In this document: positions 33,184-45,584 of the stretch, piece after piece
Position numbering within the stretch: position 1 is the first letter of the stretch
How the letters are laid out: each line of letters opens with the position of its first letter
Assembly (NCBI GenBank): GCA_963921425.1
Contig: OY992833.1
Span: 11,015,738-11,079,737 of the forward strand
Length of the DNA: 64,000 nucleotides
Direction: 5' to 3'
From: Dryas octopetala
Taxonomy: Eukaryota; Streptophyta; Magnoliopsida; Rosales; Rosaceae
Position numbers and translations under genes: made by a program
The notes under the pieces: model-generated
Seen by the model: only the letters and a program-made list of their open reading frames with translations
The model's database searches: none
What the model was told of the DNA's origin: nothing

Positions 33184-36100
33184 CTAGCCTCTCCGCACTC
33201 ACGAAAGCGAGTGCGAAGCGGCTCTTTCTATTGCTCCTAGGTGAAATTTTCAGGAATTCCAAAGATGCCCTTTATTAATTAAAATATCAATCGGAACCAA
33301 TTTGATTAAACATGGGCAAAATTGAAAAACTAGCTACTGCTAAAATTTTAAAAAACAAAAGTAAAAAAAAACCACGTACTCACTAGCTCCTCTAAAACAG
33401 TTGCCACTTTCTCCCATACTCTCATCCATCATCCTTCCTCTGTAATCTTCGATAACCAAATAAACCGCTTCCAAAACCCACGCTCCTCCCTACTGTTCTA
33501 CCTCATCAGCCAACAGCCTTTCTCTCAACAAATGGATCAAGCTGAGAAAGGTTTCGCTGTAAACATCCATGTAAGTTTATAGCTTACATGGATGAAGCTG
33601 TAAACAAATGGATGAGGTCATCTCCTCTAAACATCCATGTAAGTTTCTGTCTTTTTTTTAAATGGTTGAGCATTTACATGTTTTTTGGGCGAAGAGACAG
33701 AGAGTTCTAAGGCAACGGGGCTGGGTTGGTCTCTACATTTGGGCAATTTATTTTCCTTATGAAATGTAACTGATACACAAGATGTGCTGCTGCTATTATT
33801 TTATATTTGGATCTTTTATATTTGGATTTGATATATTGCATTACCAATTAAGACAACGGGGGTAAAAAAATGAAAGAATCAGACCACTTCAATTTTAATC
33901 ACTTTGAGAAACAAATAAAAGAGGAATCAGAGAGAGAGAGAGAGATATATATCTAGAGAGAGAGAGAGAGGGATTTTCCATATCAGTAATTCCTATCCCT
34001 TTAGTCCTATATTGAAGAACAATGAAGTGGTCTAATGACCAAGAGTGAGAGGTTATATTTTTGTTATACTTTTTCCTTTTATTTGTTTTGATTCTTACTT
34101 TTTCATTTTTCTGTAATTTGCAAGGGACACCACATGCTAACTTGACTGTCGACTTCATGAATCTTCTTTGGTACAGTCTGCGTACTTCAATTTCCCTAGG
34201 CCCAAAGAGTTTTTTGAGCAAGAAGTCCAGAGTGCTTTGGATGTGGGATTTTGGGAGATTGGTATAAGTTCTCACTCATTTTCTCTTTTCGATTTGATTT
34301 TGATTTGGGGCTTATAATCTCATCTGCTGCAAAGTAATTTCATTCTTTAAGCTTAATTTAGGATTTTATTTGATAACAACTTAAGAAATATGTAGCAAAT
34401 GACGATGTTGAAATGAGAATTGAATGAAGAAGAGAGAAAGGCTTGGATGCAAAAACTGGTCCCATGCCTATATGTATGTCTGTTTATATTCTTTCTTTTT
34501 TTTGTTGAGGTCTCACAATGCTATGATGCAAAAGACATTGTTTTCTGAGTCAAACTATCAACTCCTGTTTTGGTGGCTTCAAAAGTAAACAACATGTGTT
34601 CTTTCCCTTAATAAGTTCAATTCAACCATTATGAAGTGGTGAGATTGCATAAGTTGATTCGTTATTCATTGCCCCTATTTATCTTAAAATTATGTTATTG
34701 TAGTTCTATTTACATAGACATGGCTACAGCTCAATATCTTGATGTCCAAGTTGCAGTCTCACATGTTTTTAGAGGAAGTCCACAATATTACACCTGCACT
34801 TATGTAATAATAACAATGGAATCTTATTTTTTCTCTTTTTCTTTGGTAGTCTTTTGCTCCTATATAACATATGTAGCATTACGATTTGTTGTTTCATTAG
34901 GCACTTCTGCTTTTAAATAATTCACTTTTAATTTTGAGTGAAACAATTGTAATTCAAACTAAAAACAATGTAAAAAATAACCCACCATTAGGAGCAGAAT
35001 TTAGATTATCCTCGTCGGCCATTTGCAACGTACCCGAACGTGCCATTCGTCTTATATGAGTCAAACGTCTTCTAAGAGGTTGCTCAATGTTGTTGCCAGA
35101 ATTGGATAAAACTCTTGTGCTTGGGCCTTCATCCTCCACCTGTTCAAATAAATTGGTTTCCATATTTGAACGTGGCATTTGCGTTATATGGTTCACACGC
35201 ATTGTAGAAGCATATTGACCTTCATTCTCATGATTTGACATAACTCTTGAACTTGGGCCTTCATCGCCAACTCGTTCTATCCAATTGATGATTACACTTG
35301 AGTATTATATAATTTTAATTTTACTTTTCATGCTTAAAAAATTATAATTAAAGAAGAATAATAATAAAAATGCTACTTAATAGTGTAAACAATATATGAA
35401 CTTATTTTAAATAAGAATCCTAAAAATGTATAAATATTAGTTAAGCGTACAAAAAATACCAACGGATGACTGATCTCTATTACTGGTGTCCGCCTCAATT
35501 CGATCATTATAAACATTATCAACCATTGGTCGCTTTCCTCCAGATGCCTCGAGCCGTCGAGCCAAATAATTGCGATATTGTGAAGAACTCAATGATTGTC
35601 TCCATTCTGTTGAACTCATCCAATAAAAAAAAATAAAGATAAAATAAAGACGTGTGAAAAAATTAGGGTTCATTTTATTTTCAAGGAAAATTATTAGTCA
35701 AGTTTTTTATATCATGGTGCACTTTAAAATTAGCATAACGACAACCATGTTGATTGACTACAATCCCAAATATTTATGGTGGGCTGCACTCAGAGAAGGA
35801 AATGATTTATAAAATATATTACATTATTCAGCTTAAATTTTATTTCCTTATAGCACCTTCAAAGTTAGCACTGCCACGTATTGTCTACTCGATCAATACC
35901 TCTTTTTTTACTTTAGAAAAAGTGATTTACAGAGTTAGAGCAACGTAACACATTAGCAATTTTCAGGTTGCCATCTCCCCTTGGTATAAACACTAAAAGT
36001 CCCCTAAATAAATATATGAACATCCTCATTTTTGCTCAAATTTATCCCCAAATTATATGTAACAACATCATACTAACACTTGCTTCATTTGAAATTGTTA

Positions 36101-37625
36101 AAAGAGAGATATAGAGCATTCATTCTAATAAGTTTCTCAATTTTTTTTAGCAAACCAAAAAGCTCATTACCTAGAAAGAAGCATACCAATTCTAAGTTCA
36201 AAAAAGTCATGCACAACCTGATGAGCAATGCCAAAACAGCCTCTTTTTTTTTTTTTTTTTTTTTCAATTAACGCTAGGAATTTAAATACTCTAATTTCAC
36301 AATCTAAAGAATCATATAGTCTTCTCTAGCTATTGGTCCTATTGCTTACTTCTGTTTTGCTTGCTTTGGTTCTTCAATACATTATTTCTCTTCGTAAATA
36401 TGTAATGGGCCAGAAGAGATTATTGCTTTGGTTACTAAAAGTCTCAAATTACATGCAAAAGAGATTATGTACAAATTACAATATGGCTAGACATATATAG
36501 TGGCTCACAAACAGATAGAGGAGTATGATGCCTTTAAAAAATTAAATAAAATAAAAATGAATTTGGGAAGCTGTTTCAAAGTGATGAAACTATGAGAAAC
36601 TATATGTTGTCTCACAAACAGTAGTGCACAGATGTATACTAAGAGATTACACAGTTATACGACAAAATTAAATGAAAGAAAAAACATGTAAACAAATAGA
36701 ACCGTACAATCAAAGGAGCCACATTATATAGAGATCGATTTTAATCATTGTTGAAACTTTTTATAACATTATTACATAGACAACAACTTGATAAGGATTA
36801 GGGATTACGTAAAGATATCATGCTGCAATATGTAAGAATCTCTCTTCACCTTTTTGTTTTCTTTTATTGTTTTCATGATTTCTAACCAGGACTTTCATTT
36901 GGTCTTTAGGTAATCAAAATTTAATTTAGTATTTTAGAAATGGCAAATCCTGCAGGTATTTTGTAGAAAACCCCGCAGCAGAACTGCAGAGCACAAAATA
37001 ATCCGTCAAACTCTCAGCATGACGGTCCCCTCACATGGAAAAAATTAAAGATATTAATCAAAGTTCATGATATAGAAAATGTTGGGATTTAAGTTGGTAT
37101 AGAAATTGACGTCGGTGCCTCTTTAGAACCCAATCCTTCTTTGTTAAGATGCAGATAAAGGAAAAAAAATAAATTTCAATTAAAACAATAAATTACCTTG
37201 AAGATTCTAATAATCAAGACTTACAAAAGCTTTAAGGTATTACCTTGGGCCCTTCTCCTTGCACTCAATCTAGTTCGTATCATTCCCACCCAAAGAAAAA
37301 TTTATCTTCAATCTTTCTATTTTATGCTTTTTGAGGAGGAGATAGAGCAGCAAAATATAGGAAAAAGAAAATGCAAAGAATCTGATTAGTTATTGGCTAT
37401 TAGAGACATTTGCATTTGGTGGGATAGTGTGGCCTAGATAGTGGGATAGAGTTGAACTGCTCCTAGGAAACACACGCTCGGTTTTCAATTTTGTTGTTCT
37501 TTTACCATTTTATCCTCCTTAGATTAATTTTTATTCTTCTAACATTTTAATTAACGAAGGGTATTTTTTGGAAATTCTGAAAATTTCACCTAATGGGGTT
37601 TGCTTTATATATATATATATATAGA
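33184..37625 (-). mobile_element. Helitron, minus strand, both ends visible
   Basis: On the minus strand the element starts at 37625 with tctatatat... and the family phrase ataaagcaaac...taggtgaaattttcag, shared with the Helitron at 45585. It ends at 33184 with a perfect 7-bp hairpin (arms 33194-33200 and 33209-33215, loop of 8) followed by gagaggctag and a T. The flanks are A and T as expected. It is 4.4 kb with no Rep/helicase that I recognise. A piece of the family's 5' end is also present in inverted orientation just inside the 3' end (33225-33290). Confidence 0.72.
34954..35673 (-). pseudogene. possible coding remnants inside the Helitron, unrecognised
   Basis: Two minus-strand frames, 35437-35673 (MSSTEWRQSLSSSQYRNYL) and 34954-35241 (RRRLTHIRRMARSGTLQMAD), are hydrophilic, have normal amino-acid balance and lie in the right order to be exons of one protein. 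The second contains an internal near-repeat of the phrase TRV(L/N).. and MPRSN/MARSG. I do not recognise a family; the N-terminal region of a Helitron helicase-like protein is one possibility. Confidence 0.3.
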
Positions 37626-38333
37626 TAGATATAGATAGAAGATATAGATAAACCAAGAAAAAAAAAAAGTTTAATAAACAAAGCAAACAATGTTATTGTT
37701 CTCCTCACAGAATTCATATGAAAATTGTACACAAAATTCAGAGGAATGCATTAATAATCCAAACAAATACATGCACACACAATTAGTGAACTCAACCTAG
37801 AACTGCAATGTCAATCCGGCCATACACCGAATAGAAGAGATATTCACCATATTAGCATTAGGCCATCAGAATTGTGTAGGCCATCAGAACTGATGTATTT
37901 GAAATGGATGCCCTTTGTGCCAACAAACAATCCAATATATATTATGTGATTCCTAGAGCACAATAACAAATTTGACCCAATTTCAAAAACAAAAACCTTT
38001 ACAATTTCCACCGATCAATAGTAAATTTAATATGAAGTAAACAGAAGAAAAGTAGAAACAAACTTCATTTTTCTTTTTGTTCCCAACTTTCTAATATTGA
38101 ATTGAGAAGCAATAAAAAATAAACTGTATTAATACAGAGTAATGGTTTCATAAACAAAAAGTAAAATGCAGAACAGTAATTTATTATGTAACAGATACGA
38201 ATTGAATCCAAAATTTTAGTCTTTATAACCCATATCCACATATACCCTAAAACCCAATTTTCAATTCTCTTCCACTATTTCTCTCATTTTGTAGGAAAAC
38301 AAACAGAAAGTTAAAAGGGGGTAATTCTCATAC

Positions 38334-38472
38334 CTCTGTTGCTGCAGACAGTAAGGCATGAAAGTGAAAGGAGGGCTATGATTGTAAGGTCTAGAACCGC
38401 AAATGCGGCAGAGCTTTGCGTAGGATTTTGGGTACACGACGCCCTCCTCGACTGCCATGTCAAAAACAGAAT
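38334..38472 (-). pseudogene. captured exon of an unrecognised host gene, copy 1
   Basis: On the minus strand an acceptor (ctacag at 38473-38478) is followed by a frame reading FDMAVEEGVVYPKSYAKLC, then RICGSRPYNHSPPF and YCLQQQ, ending at a gag/gtatgag donor. The splice signals and amino-acid balance suggest a genuine exon caught by the Helitron. I do not recognise the source protein. Flanking sequence is repeated around 38628-38710. Confidence 0.45.
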
Positions 38473-38703
38473 CTGTAGTTAAAGCAAAATATGAGAATTC
38501 CAAGATTACTCAAGAAACTACATTTTGTTCTCTTCTTCCATCAATTGCGTTCCAAATTTTATGAACAAAATCCAAAACATACCAAAGCTAAAATCCAACA
38601 AACAGAAAGTTTTTGGTTATTCAAAATTTTTCAATTCTCTTCCACTATTTCTCTCATTTTGTAGGGAAGCAAACAAAATGCTAAAAAGGGGTCATTCTCA
38701 TAC

Positions 38704-38773
38704 CTTAAAGTGAAAGGAGGAGCATGATTGTAAGGTTCAGAATCGAGATCGAGGCAGAGCTTACTCGACGCCC
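38704..38773 (-). pseudogene. captured exon, diverged second copy
   Basis: This is a shorter, diverged duplicate of the exon at 38334-38472 (YNHAPPFTL against YNHSPPFTF) with the same gtatgag donor, and the downstream intron start is duplicated too (38250-38333 against 38628-38703). The exon was therefore duplicated before or within the Helitron. Confidence 0.45.
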
Positions 38774-39202
38774 TTGTAAGACAGAAGCAAAAAATAGAAC
38801 CTATAGTTAGATATATATATGGGGATTTCAAGAGAATTCATGAGGTGAGCAGTTTCCACAGAATTCTCATGAATAAAAACAGATCATATATAGCTAAAGG
38901 TATACAAATAAAACATATTGATGATGAAAATAGTACTTATAATATCAATGCAAGTGGATTATTAAATGAAATTTGATAATATCAAAGTGAAACCCCATCA
39001 ATACTTTTTCCACCCCACACATACTTTTTTGTCAACCAAATAGATGGTGCTATTTACTTAATTTGCTCAAACCCACACTTCTCCAAAGTTCCACCAAATA
39101 TACAAATGGAACTGAACCATAATAGATGTGTACAAAAGGTTAACATAAATACACCAGATCAACATAAACCCATATGTGCATATGCCCATATGCATAAACA
39201 GG

Positions 39203-39300
39203 AACAACTTAAAATGGTAATTAAAAATTGAAAAGTGATACATGTCACAACAACAACTTAAAATGGTAATTAAAAATTTAAAAGTGATACATGTCATAAT
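39203..39300. repeat. 54-bp tandem duplication
   Basis: Two copies of an acaacttaaaatggtaatta unit continuing through aaaagtgatacatgtca. No gene context. Confidence 0.8.
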
Positions 39301-40263
39301 TGATTTCACGTGCACTTTCCTCACCAACCAAACAGAATGGTGGGTTCGCCCAAAAAAAGAAAAAAAGAAAACAGATTCCAGAAAATTAAAAAAGAAAACA
39401 AAGCAAAGCAAAAAATTAGAACTATTCAACACACCCTATACAATGAAATTCTTATAAACGGCAATGAATTAAAATGAAAAAAATAAAAAGAGTGATGAGG
39501 AAGAAACAAATTAAAATGAAACATATATCAAATAGGAAAAACATTACCAAACACATTACATAACTTAAATATGTTGAAACACATCATGAGATGAATGATT
39601 ACCTAATTGTAAGCCAGACTTCAGAAAATCTACTTCTTCTGTTTTATTGTTCTTTTTCTTCTGTATTTGTTTGCACTTGGCTTTGGACTGGGTTTCTTCC
39701 CTCCTCTGCCTTTGCCTCTGGGCTTAATGAATTCATGTTTCGACCAAAAAAAAAAGCCAGACTTCAGAACCCTAAATTGTAACAAAAAAAAAGCTTGGGA
39801 ATACGTCGAGCATTCTAATTAGTCTGTAATTTAATTCAATAAAAGAATCATGGAATTAATAAATTGAAATAATATAAAAAGGAAGTTGGAGACAGAAAGA
39901 AACTTACAGGGAAAATTAGATTTTCCCTAATCGAAGGTGGAAAGAACCTTGAATCCTTTCCTTTTGAGCTTCACTCAAAAATGGATGAAGGTGAAGTCTT
40001 GGTGGAGAGAATAAATTCAGGGAAGTGGAGTGGGAGTGCAATACGTTAACGTGGGGAGAAGAAAACTGCCATATGCTAACCTGGACGTGGGTTTTCTTTT
40101 AAATTTTTAATTTTAACTAATTGTTTGTTTGACCATTTTACGCTTGTTTATTAAGGTAATCTCTGTTTAAATACTCTGAAGCACAATATGGTTTTTATGG
40201 AATTCTTGAAAATTTCACCTAGTGGAGGTGTTTGCTTTATATATATATATATATATATATAGA

Positions 40264-41104
40264 TAGATTAAAATGTTGACGTGGAGTATCTAACACCATT
40301 TGATTAAATAAAGGATGTGGATCTCTCCAAAGGCAGACAACTATAGACACCCTAAAGGCAGAGGAGCGAAATCCGTTTTTTTAGTTAGATTTTCTTCCAA
40401 GAAACTTTCGTCATAGGTCCCAAGTCCCCACACAGGTAAAAATGAGAAAAGGTTTAGTTTTGTGCATCCAACACAAAGATTGATTCTTATCACTCCTTCC
40501 TTTAAATACAGAAAAGGGTTTAGATGGTTAAAAATAAATAAATATTTTTAAATTCGGCATCCAATAAACAAAGATAACCTTATAATCCACATATTTCATA
40601 TTTCATATCGATTATACAAAATAATTTCTCGTCAGCTAGTGGGTTCTCATCATGTCTATATATATGTAATATGTGTGTTTGTGTGTATTTGTAAGAGTGT
40701 CATGTATATATTGGGCTACTACTTTTTTGATAAGCATATTGCGCTACTACTTTTTTGATAAGCAATTGAAAATATGTTGTTGAAGTTATAATCTTGGTAT
40801 TAGAAAAAAGTTATAATTTGGTTTGGTTTACAAATTGTGTGATTAATATATAATCGGTTTTTATTGTGCCTCCCTAAACTTTATTGTTTTTCTTTTTAGC
40901 AAATTACATATTAGTCAATACATAATTTGGTATCCCTTAATAGTCAATTTGATATTATCAGAAATTACATAACACTCTATGACCGAGCCAATTACTTTGG
41001 TTAATTTAAATATTCATTATGTATAATTATTATTTTGCCCTTATGTTATTTTTCTTAATTTTTTCCAGGGAATTTTACGCCTCAATCTCACACCTCAGTC
41101 ATTT

Positions 41105-41200
<96 letters not shown>

Positions 41201-42014
41201 CTTCCTTCACCTCGCTGCTTCCGTTGTCGAAGGGCTTCAGAGTCGTCGTCGGCGACAACGACGTTGACGACGATCTCTGTCGCACCTGGTGGAGTGTGTC
41301 CATGAGCTTCGTGGAGCAAATTGAGCTCCGTTTGGTTGCTGAGAAACTACAAGAAAAGAAAAGAAAATGAAAGTTATGGCTCAATTTTTTGTTTTATCTT
41401 CCTATTATTTCTCAGAAAGCAATCGAAATTCTAAATTCAGTGAGGGCTTGATCGTCGTCTTCAGCGAGCTAGGTCTTATTTAGAGCTCAATTTTAATTTT
41501 TTTTGGTTAGGTTTTCAATCGATTGGCTTATAGCAAGCATATTATATATATATATATTGTGCCTAATTTGGTGGATTTCATGATGGTTATGTTATGTATG
41601 TGATTGTTGGAGTTAGATCTAGAATGAGCTTCATAATCCATAATTTTTATGATCGATTGCTCAAACTGTTTTGAACTATTTACTGTTTGACTGTATATGT
41701 TTCATTTAGTTTATCATTTTGATTTACTTTATTTTTTTATTTTTTTATTTTGATTTAAATTCAATTTATTTTGATTTTGTGATATAAGGGTTTTAGGGGT
41801 GATGTTAGTTGTAGATTATGTATGTCTAAGCTTATAATTTTTTTCAGATACTCTCTGTTAGTCATTGTTTAACCTTCAATGACTGACTAACATCATCCGT
41901 TTTATTTAGTTTATAATTTTGATTTACTTTGTTTTATTATTTTGATTTTTAAGTTTGATCAGTTTATATTAGTTTTGAGTTTATAAGGGTTTAGATAGAG
42001 AGTTGGTTTAAATA
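40264..42014. other. intergenic stretch with microsatellites, no gene
   Basis: AT-rich DNA with a short duplication (gctactacttttttgataag at about 40727 and 40744) and the long CT tract at 41108-41199. Frames that cross the CT tract are artefacts. Behind it a GC-richer piece (41200-41330) recalls the piece behind the CT tract in the 30864 foldback element, but I see no ends or coding function. Confidence 0.4.
41108..41199. repeat. long CT dinucleotide microsatellite
   Basis: About 46 ct units without interruption. A likely polymorphic marker. Confidence 0.95.
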
Positions 42015-43242
42015 GAGAGTTGCTATTTGCACACTTTTTTTTTTCTTTTTACACACACTTTTCTCCTACACACCTCCTACCATCTTTTAAAATGTAAAAT
42101 TTCTCTTTAACACACCCCTCTCATTACCAAAATACCCTCAATCTCATTAATCTTACCAAATTTCTATTACACACTCCACCCAATCCATTCAAACAATACA
42201 CACTCACTCAACCCTTTCAGACAATACACACCTTCACCCCAACCTCACGCCCACCCAATCCTAGCCAAGAACACACCCCTATATACCAACATCATCATCG
42301 GAGCCGTCACCACCACCGTCAACTTAGCTGTCGAAGTCGCCGTCAACTCACTACTGTCAATCCGTCGTTAGTGGTCTCACCACCTTACTACAACATCATA
42401 GTCATTGTTGTCAACCCATAGTTATGCCTTAAGTTAAATTATTTTGATTCATATGCAAATCTAGGTTTTTTTATCAAATTTAAATTGGTTAACCATCTCA
42501 AGACCTATTTTTTTCTGTTTGAGATAATTTGGAGTGCGGGTTTTCTGGGTTTCAAGATTGAAATTTCGGGTTTGGGTTATAGGATTTCTCGCAAGTCGTT
42601 CGGCACTAGTCTACCGAACATTTCGGTTTCCTTCGGTAGTAAGCTACCAAACATTTTGGTTTCGTTCGGTAGTAAGCTGTCAAACATGAACGAAATCGAA
42701 ATGTTCAGCAGACCAGTGCCGAACGACCTGCGAATCCGAAAATGAATAACCAGAAAATTCACTCTTGTACTCTAAAAAACCTTACTCCAAATCATCGCAA
42801 ACAAACGAAAAAGGTATTTGGATTAATTAACCAATTGAAATTAGATAAGAAAGCAATAGATTTACATCCAAATTGAAAAATTTTAAGTTAGGGCATACCT
42901 CCAACTTCCAATGGCTATGGTAGAGAGATGATGCATGGTGGCGATGAAGGCGGGTTGACGGCTGGAGGTGAGTGTCGGCAATTTTGGGATGGAGTTGGGG
43001 TCACGGGTGGAGTGTGTTTTGGTTGTGGTTGAAGGTGAGGTTGAGGGTGGGGTACGTGTGTAGTTGTGGTTTAGGAGTGTTTGGGTTTGGGTTTTGTAAG
43101 GAAAGATTTTTTTATTTTTTTTCCAAATGATATGGGTTGTCCTTTAAGGTAATTTCCTTTTGTGTCAATTAAGTAATTTCATAAAATAAATTGATGGGGG
43201 GTGTGCAAAAAGAAAAAAAAAAGTGTGCAAATAGCAACACTC
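42015..43242. mobile_element. foldback TIR element, 8-bp target duplication
   Basis: The left end gagagttgctatttgcacac and the right end gtgtgcaaatagcaacactc are inverted repeats, flanked by tttaaata on both sides (42007-42014 and 43243-43250). Inverted similarity continues inward almost to the middle: ccttcaccccaacctcac at about 42231 pairs with the gaaggtgaggttgagg region at about 43030, and cgttcggcactagtct at about 42598 pairs with accagtgccgaacg at about 42713. The whole can fold into one imperfect hairpin. No transposase. The duplication length allows hAT or a 9-bp Mutator-like origin with one mismatch. Confidence 0.85.
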
Positions 43243-43689
43243 TTTAAATATGGGGTTTAGGGCATAGATTTATGGTTGCATCCTCGTACCTCCAGGTTTA
43301 GCACACTACAAGAAAAAGATATTTGGGTGACGAAACTTTGGGAGACGAACTCAAATTTGTCGCCCAAAGATGTTTTGGGCGACGAATTGTAAAATTAGTC
43401 GCCTAAACTAATAAAGGTTTGGGCGACAAATATTTTCATCGCCTAAAGTCACTTTGGGCGACGAATATATTGTTCCTCGCCTAAAGCCATTTTGGGCGAC
43501 GAATATGGTATTCGTCGCCTAAAGGTACGCGCCAAAATGATCTTGGACCATACTTTGGGCGAGGAATCCATATATTCCTCGCCCAAAGCTAGTTTAGGCG
43601 ACGATCTATATATTCGTCTCCCAAAGTAGCTTTGAGCGACGAAATTATTCCTCGCCCAAAGTCCAGTTCATTTTTTATGTGCATTTATA

Positions 43690-45480
43690 TTTAGGTATAA
43701 GAATACGATGCGATCGTGTTTTCAACGATCTGAACCGTTCATTTTTTACTTCCATACTCAAAGATCATCCCTGCAAAAATTTAACTCAATTGAAGATGTA
43801 GAAGTTAGGTAACGGTGGTCGAATTGATGAACGATCGTGAGTTTTCTAATGATAATTCAATGGCTAGCTGAATTCCGATTTAGGTGATTTTTTGCAGAGA
43901 TGACCTTTGAGTATGAACATAGAAAATGAACGGCTCCGATTGTTGAAATCACGTTGTGGTCTTCACAATTATTGAAACGATAAGGTTTCAACGAAAGAAT
44001 TAATAGAATTATATTCTTCAAGTGTTGAAACCGTTCATTTATATGTAGATGGGCATATATTGATTGTGTTTCCAACGATCCGAACCGTTCATTTTTTATT
44101 TCCCTACTCAAATATCATCCCTGCAAAAATTTAGCTTAATCGGAGATGTAGAAGTTAGGTAACCGTGAAATTATTTTATATTTGTATATATTTAAAATTA
44201 TATATATAATTTAGTAATTAAGTTAAAATTTAGAATCCTATTGTATCTTGTTAAGTATACAATCTTATTATAATAATTTATTATATATATATTTAAATAC
44301 TAAATATAAATTATAAATTTGTAAAATATGATATTCATTAGGGCCATACTTTGGGCGACGAAATTATTCCTCGCCTAAAGTGACCTTGGGCGAGGAATCT
44401 ATACATTCCTCCCTAAAGTTACTTTGGGAGAGGAATTCATATATTCCTCGCCCAAAGTCTAGTTCATTTTTTATGTGCATTTATATTTAGGTATAAGAAT
44501 ACGATGAGATCATATTTTTAACAATCTGAACCGTTCATTTTTTAGTTCTCTACTCAATGATCATCCTTATAAAAATTTAGCTCAATTGAAGTTGTAGAAG
44601 TTAGGTAACAGTGCTCAAATTAATGAACGATCGTGGGTTTAATAATGATAATTCAACAACTAGCTGAATTCTGATTTGACTGATTTTTTGCAGGGATGAT
44701 CTTTGAGTATGAACATAGAAAATGAACGGCTCTGATCGTTGAAATCACATTGTGGTATTCACAATTATTGAAACGACAAGGTTTCAACGAAAGAATTAAT
44801 AGAATTATACTCATCAAGTGTTGAAACCGTTCATTTATATGTAGATGAGCATATTTTGATCGTGTTTATAACGATCGTAACCGTTCATTTTTTAGTTCCC
44901 TACTTAAATATCATCCCTGCAAAAATTTAACTCAATTGAAGATGTAGAAATTAGGTAACGGTGGTCAAATTAAAGAACGATCCTGAGTTTATAATGATAA
45001 TTCAACGACTAGCTGAATTCTGATTTGGCTGATTTTTTGCAGGGATGATCTTTGAGTATGAAGATAGAAAATGAACGGCTCTGATCGTTGAAATCACATT
45101 TTGGTCTTCACAATTATTGAAATGACAAAGTTTCAACGAAAGAATTAATAGAATTATACTCATCAAGTGTTGAAACTGTTCATTTATATGTAGATGGGCA
45201 TATCTTGATCGTGTTTACAACGATTGTAACCGTTCATTTTTTAGTTCCCTACTCAAAGATCATCCATGCAAAAATTTAGCTCAATTGAAGATGTAGAAAT
45301 TAGGTAACGGTGATCAAATTAAAGAACGATCGTGAGTTTTATAATGATAATTCAACGACTAGCTGAATTCCGATTTGGCTGATTTTTTGCAGGAATGATC
45401 TTTGAGTATGAACATAGAAAATGAACGGCTCTGATCGTTTTTCACAATTATTGAAATGACAAGGTTTCAATGAAAGAATT
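43690..45480. repeat. internal tandem array of the CACTA element
   Basis: A unit of about 350 bp marked by gaaccgttcattttttagtt recurs at about 43730, 44084, 44528, 44880 and 45228, with alternating phrases tagctgaattc(c/t)gattt and gatgatctttgagtatgaa. Many units contain inverted cgttgaaa / aacgatc words. The array is interrupted by a subterminal-type cluster at 44340-44460. The last unit is split by the nested Helitron and resumes at 47715. Confidence 0.8.
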
Positions 45481-45584
45481 GATAAAATCGTGATTATATA
45501 ACATCGTTAAGTTATTTTATATTTGTATATATTTAAAATTATAAATATAATTTAGTAATTAAGTTAAAATTTAGAATCTTATCA

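Larger units (their letters stand above)
37626..40263 (-). mobile_element. second Helitron 5' segment with captured gene pieces
   Basis: Another family 5' end in the same orientation lies at 40263 (tctatata tract, then aaagcaaac and taggtgaaattttcaa on the minus strand). No separate 3' end was found between it and 37626, so it is either a second Helitron without its tail or the outer start of a composite whose end is at 33184. It contains exon-like pieces with splice signals at about 39909 on, 38704-38773 and 38334-38472. Confidence 0.55.

Noticed and set aside
32976-33278. 100-codon plus-strand frame before the Helitron end
   Set aside because: It runs across the Helitron boundary, has no recognisable family and no splice or promoter context.
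41019-41384. Open frames on both strands across the CT tract
   Set aside because: They consist of leucine-serine or arginine-glutamate runs produced by the dinucleotide repeat.
43320-43670. CRISPR-like look of short spaced repeats (tttgggcgacgaa)
   Set aside because: The repeats are in both orientations, irregularly spaced, next to CACTA ends and in a plant genome.
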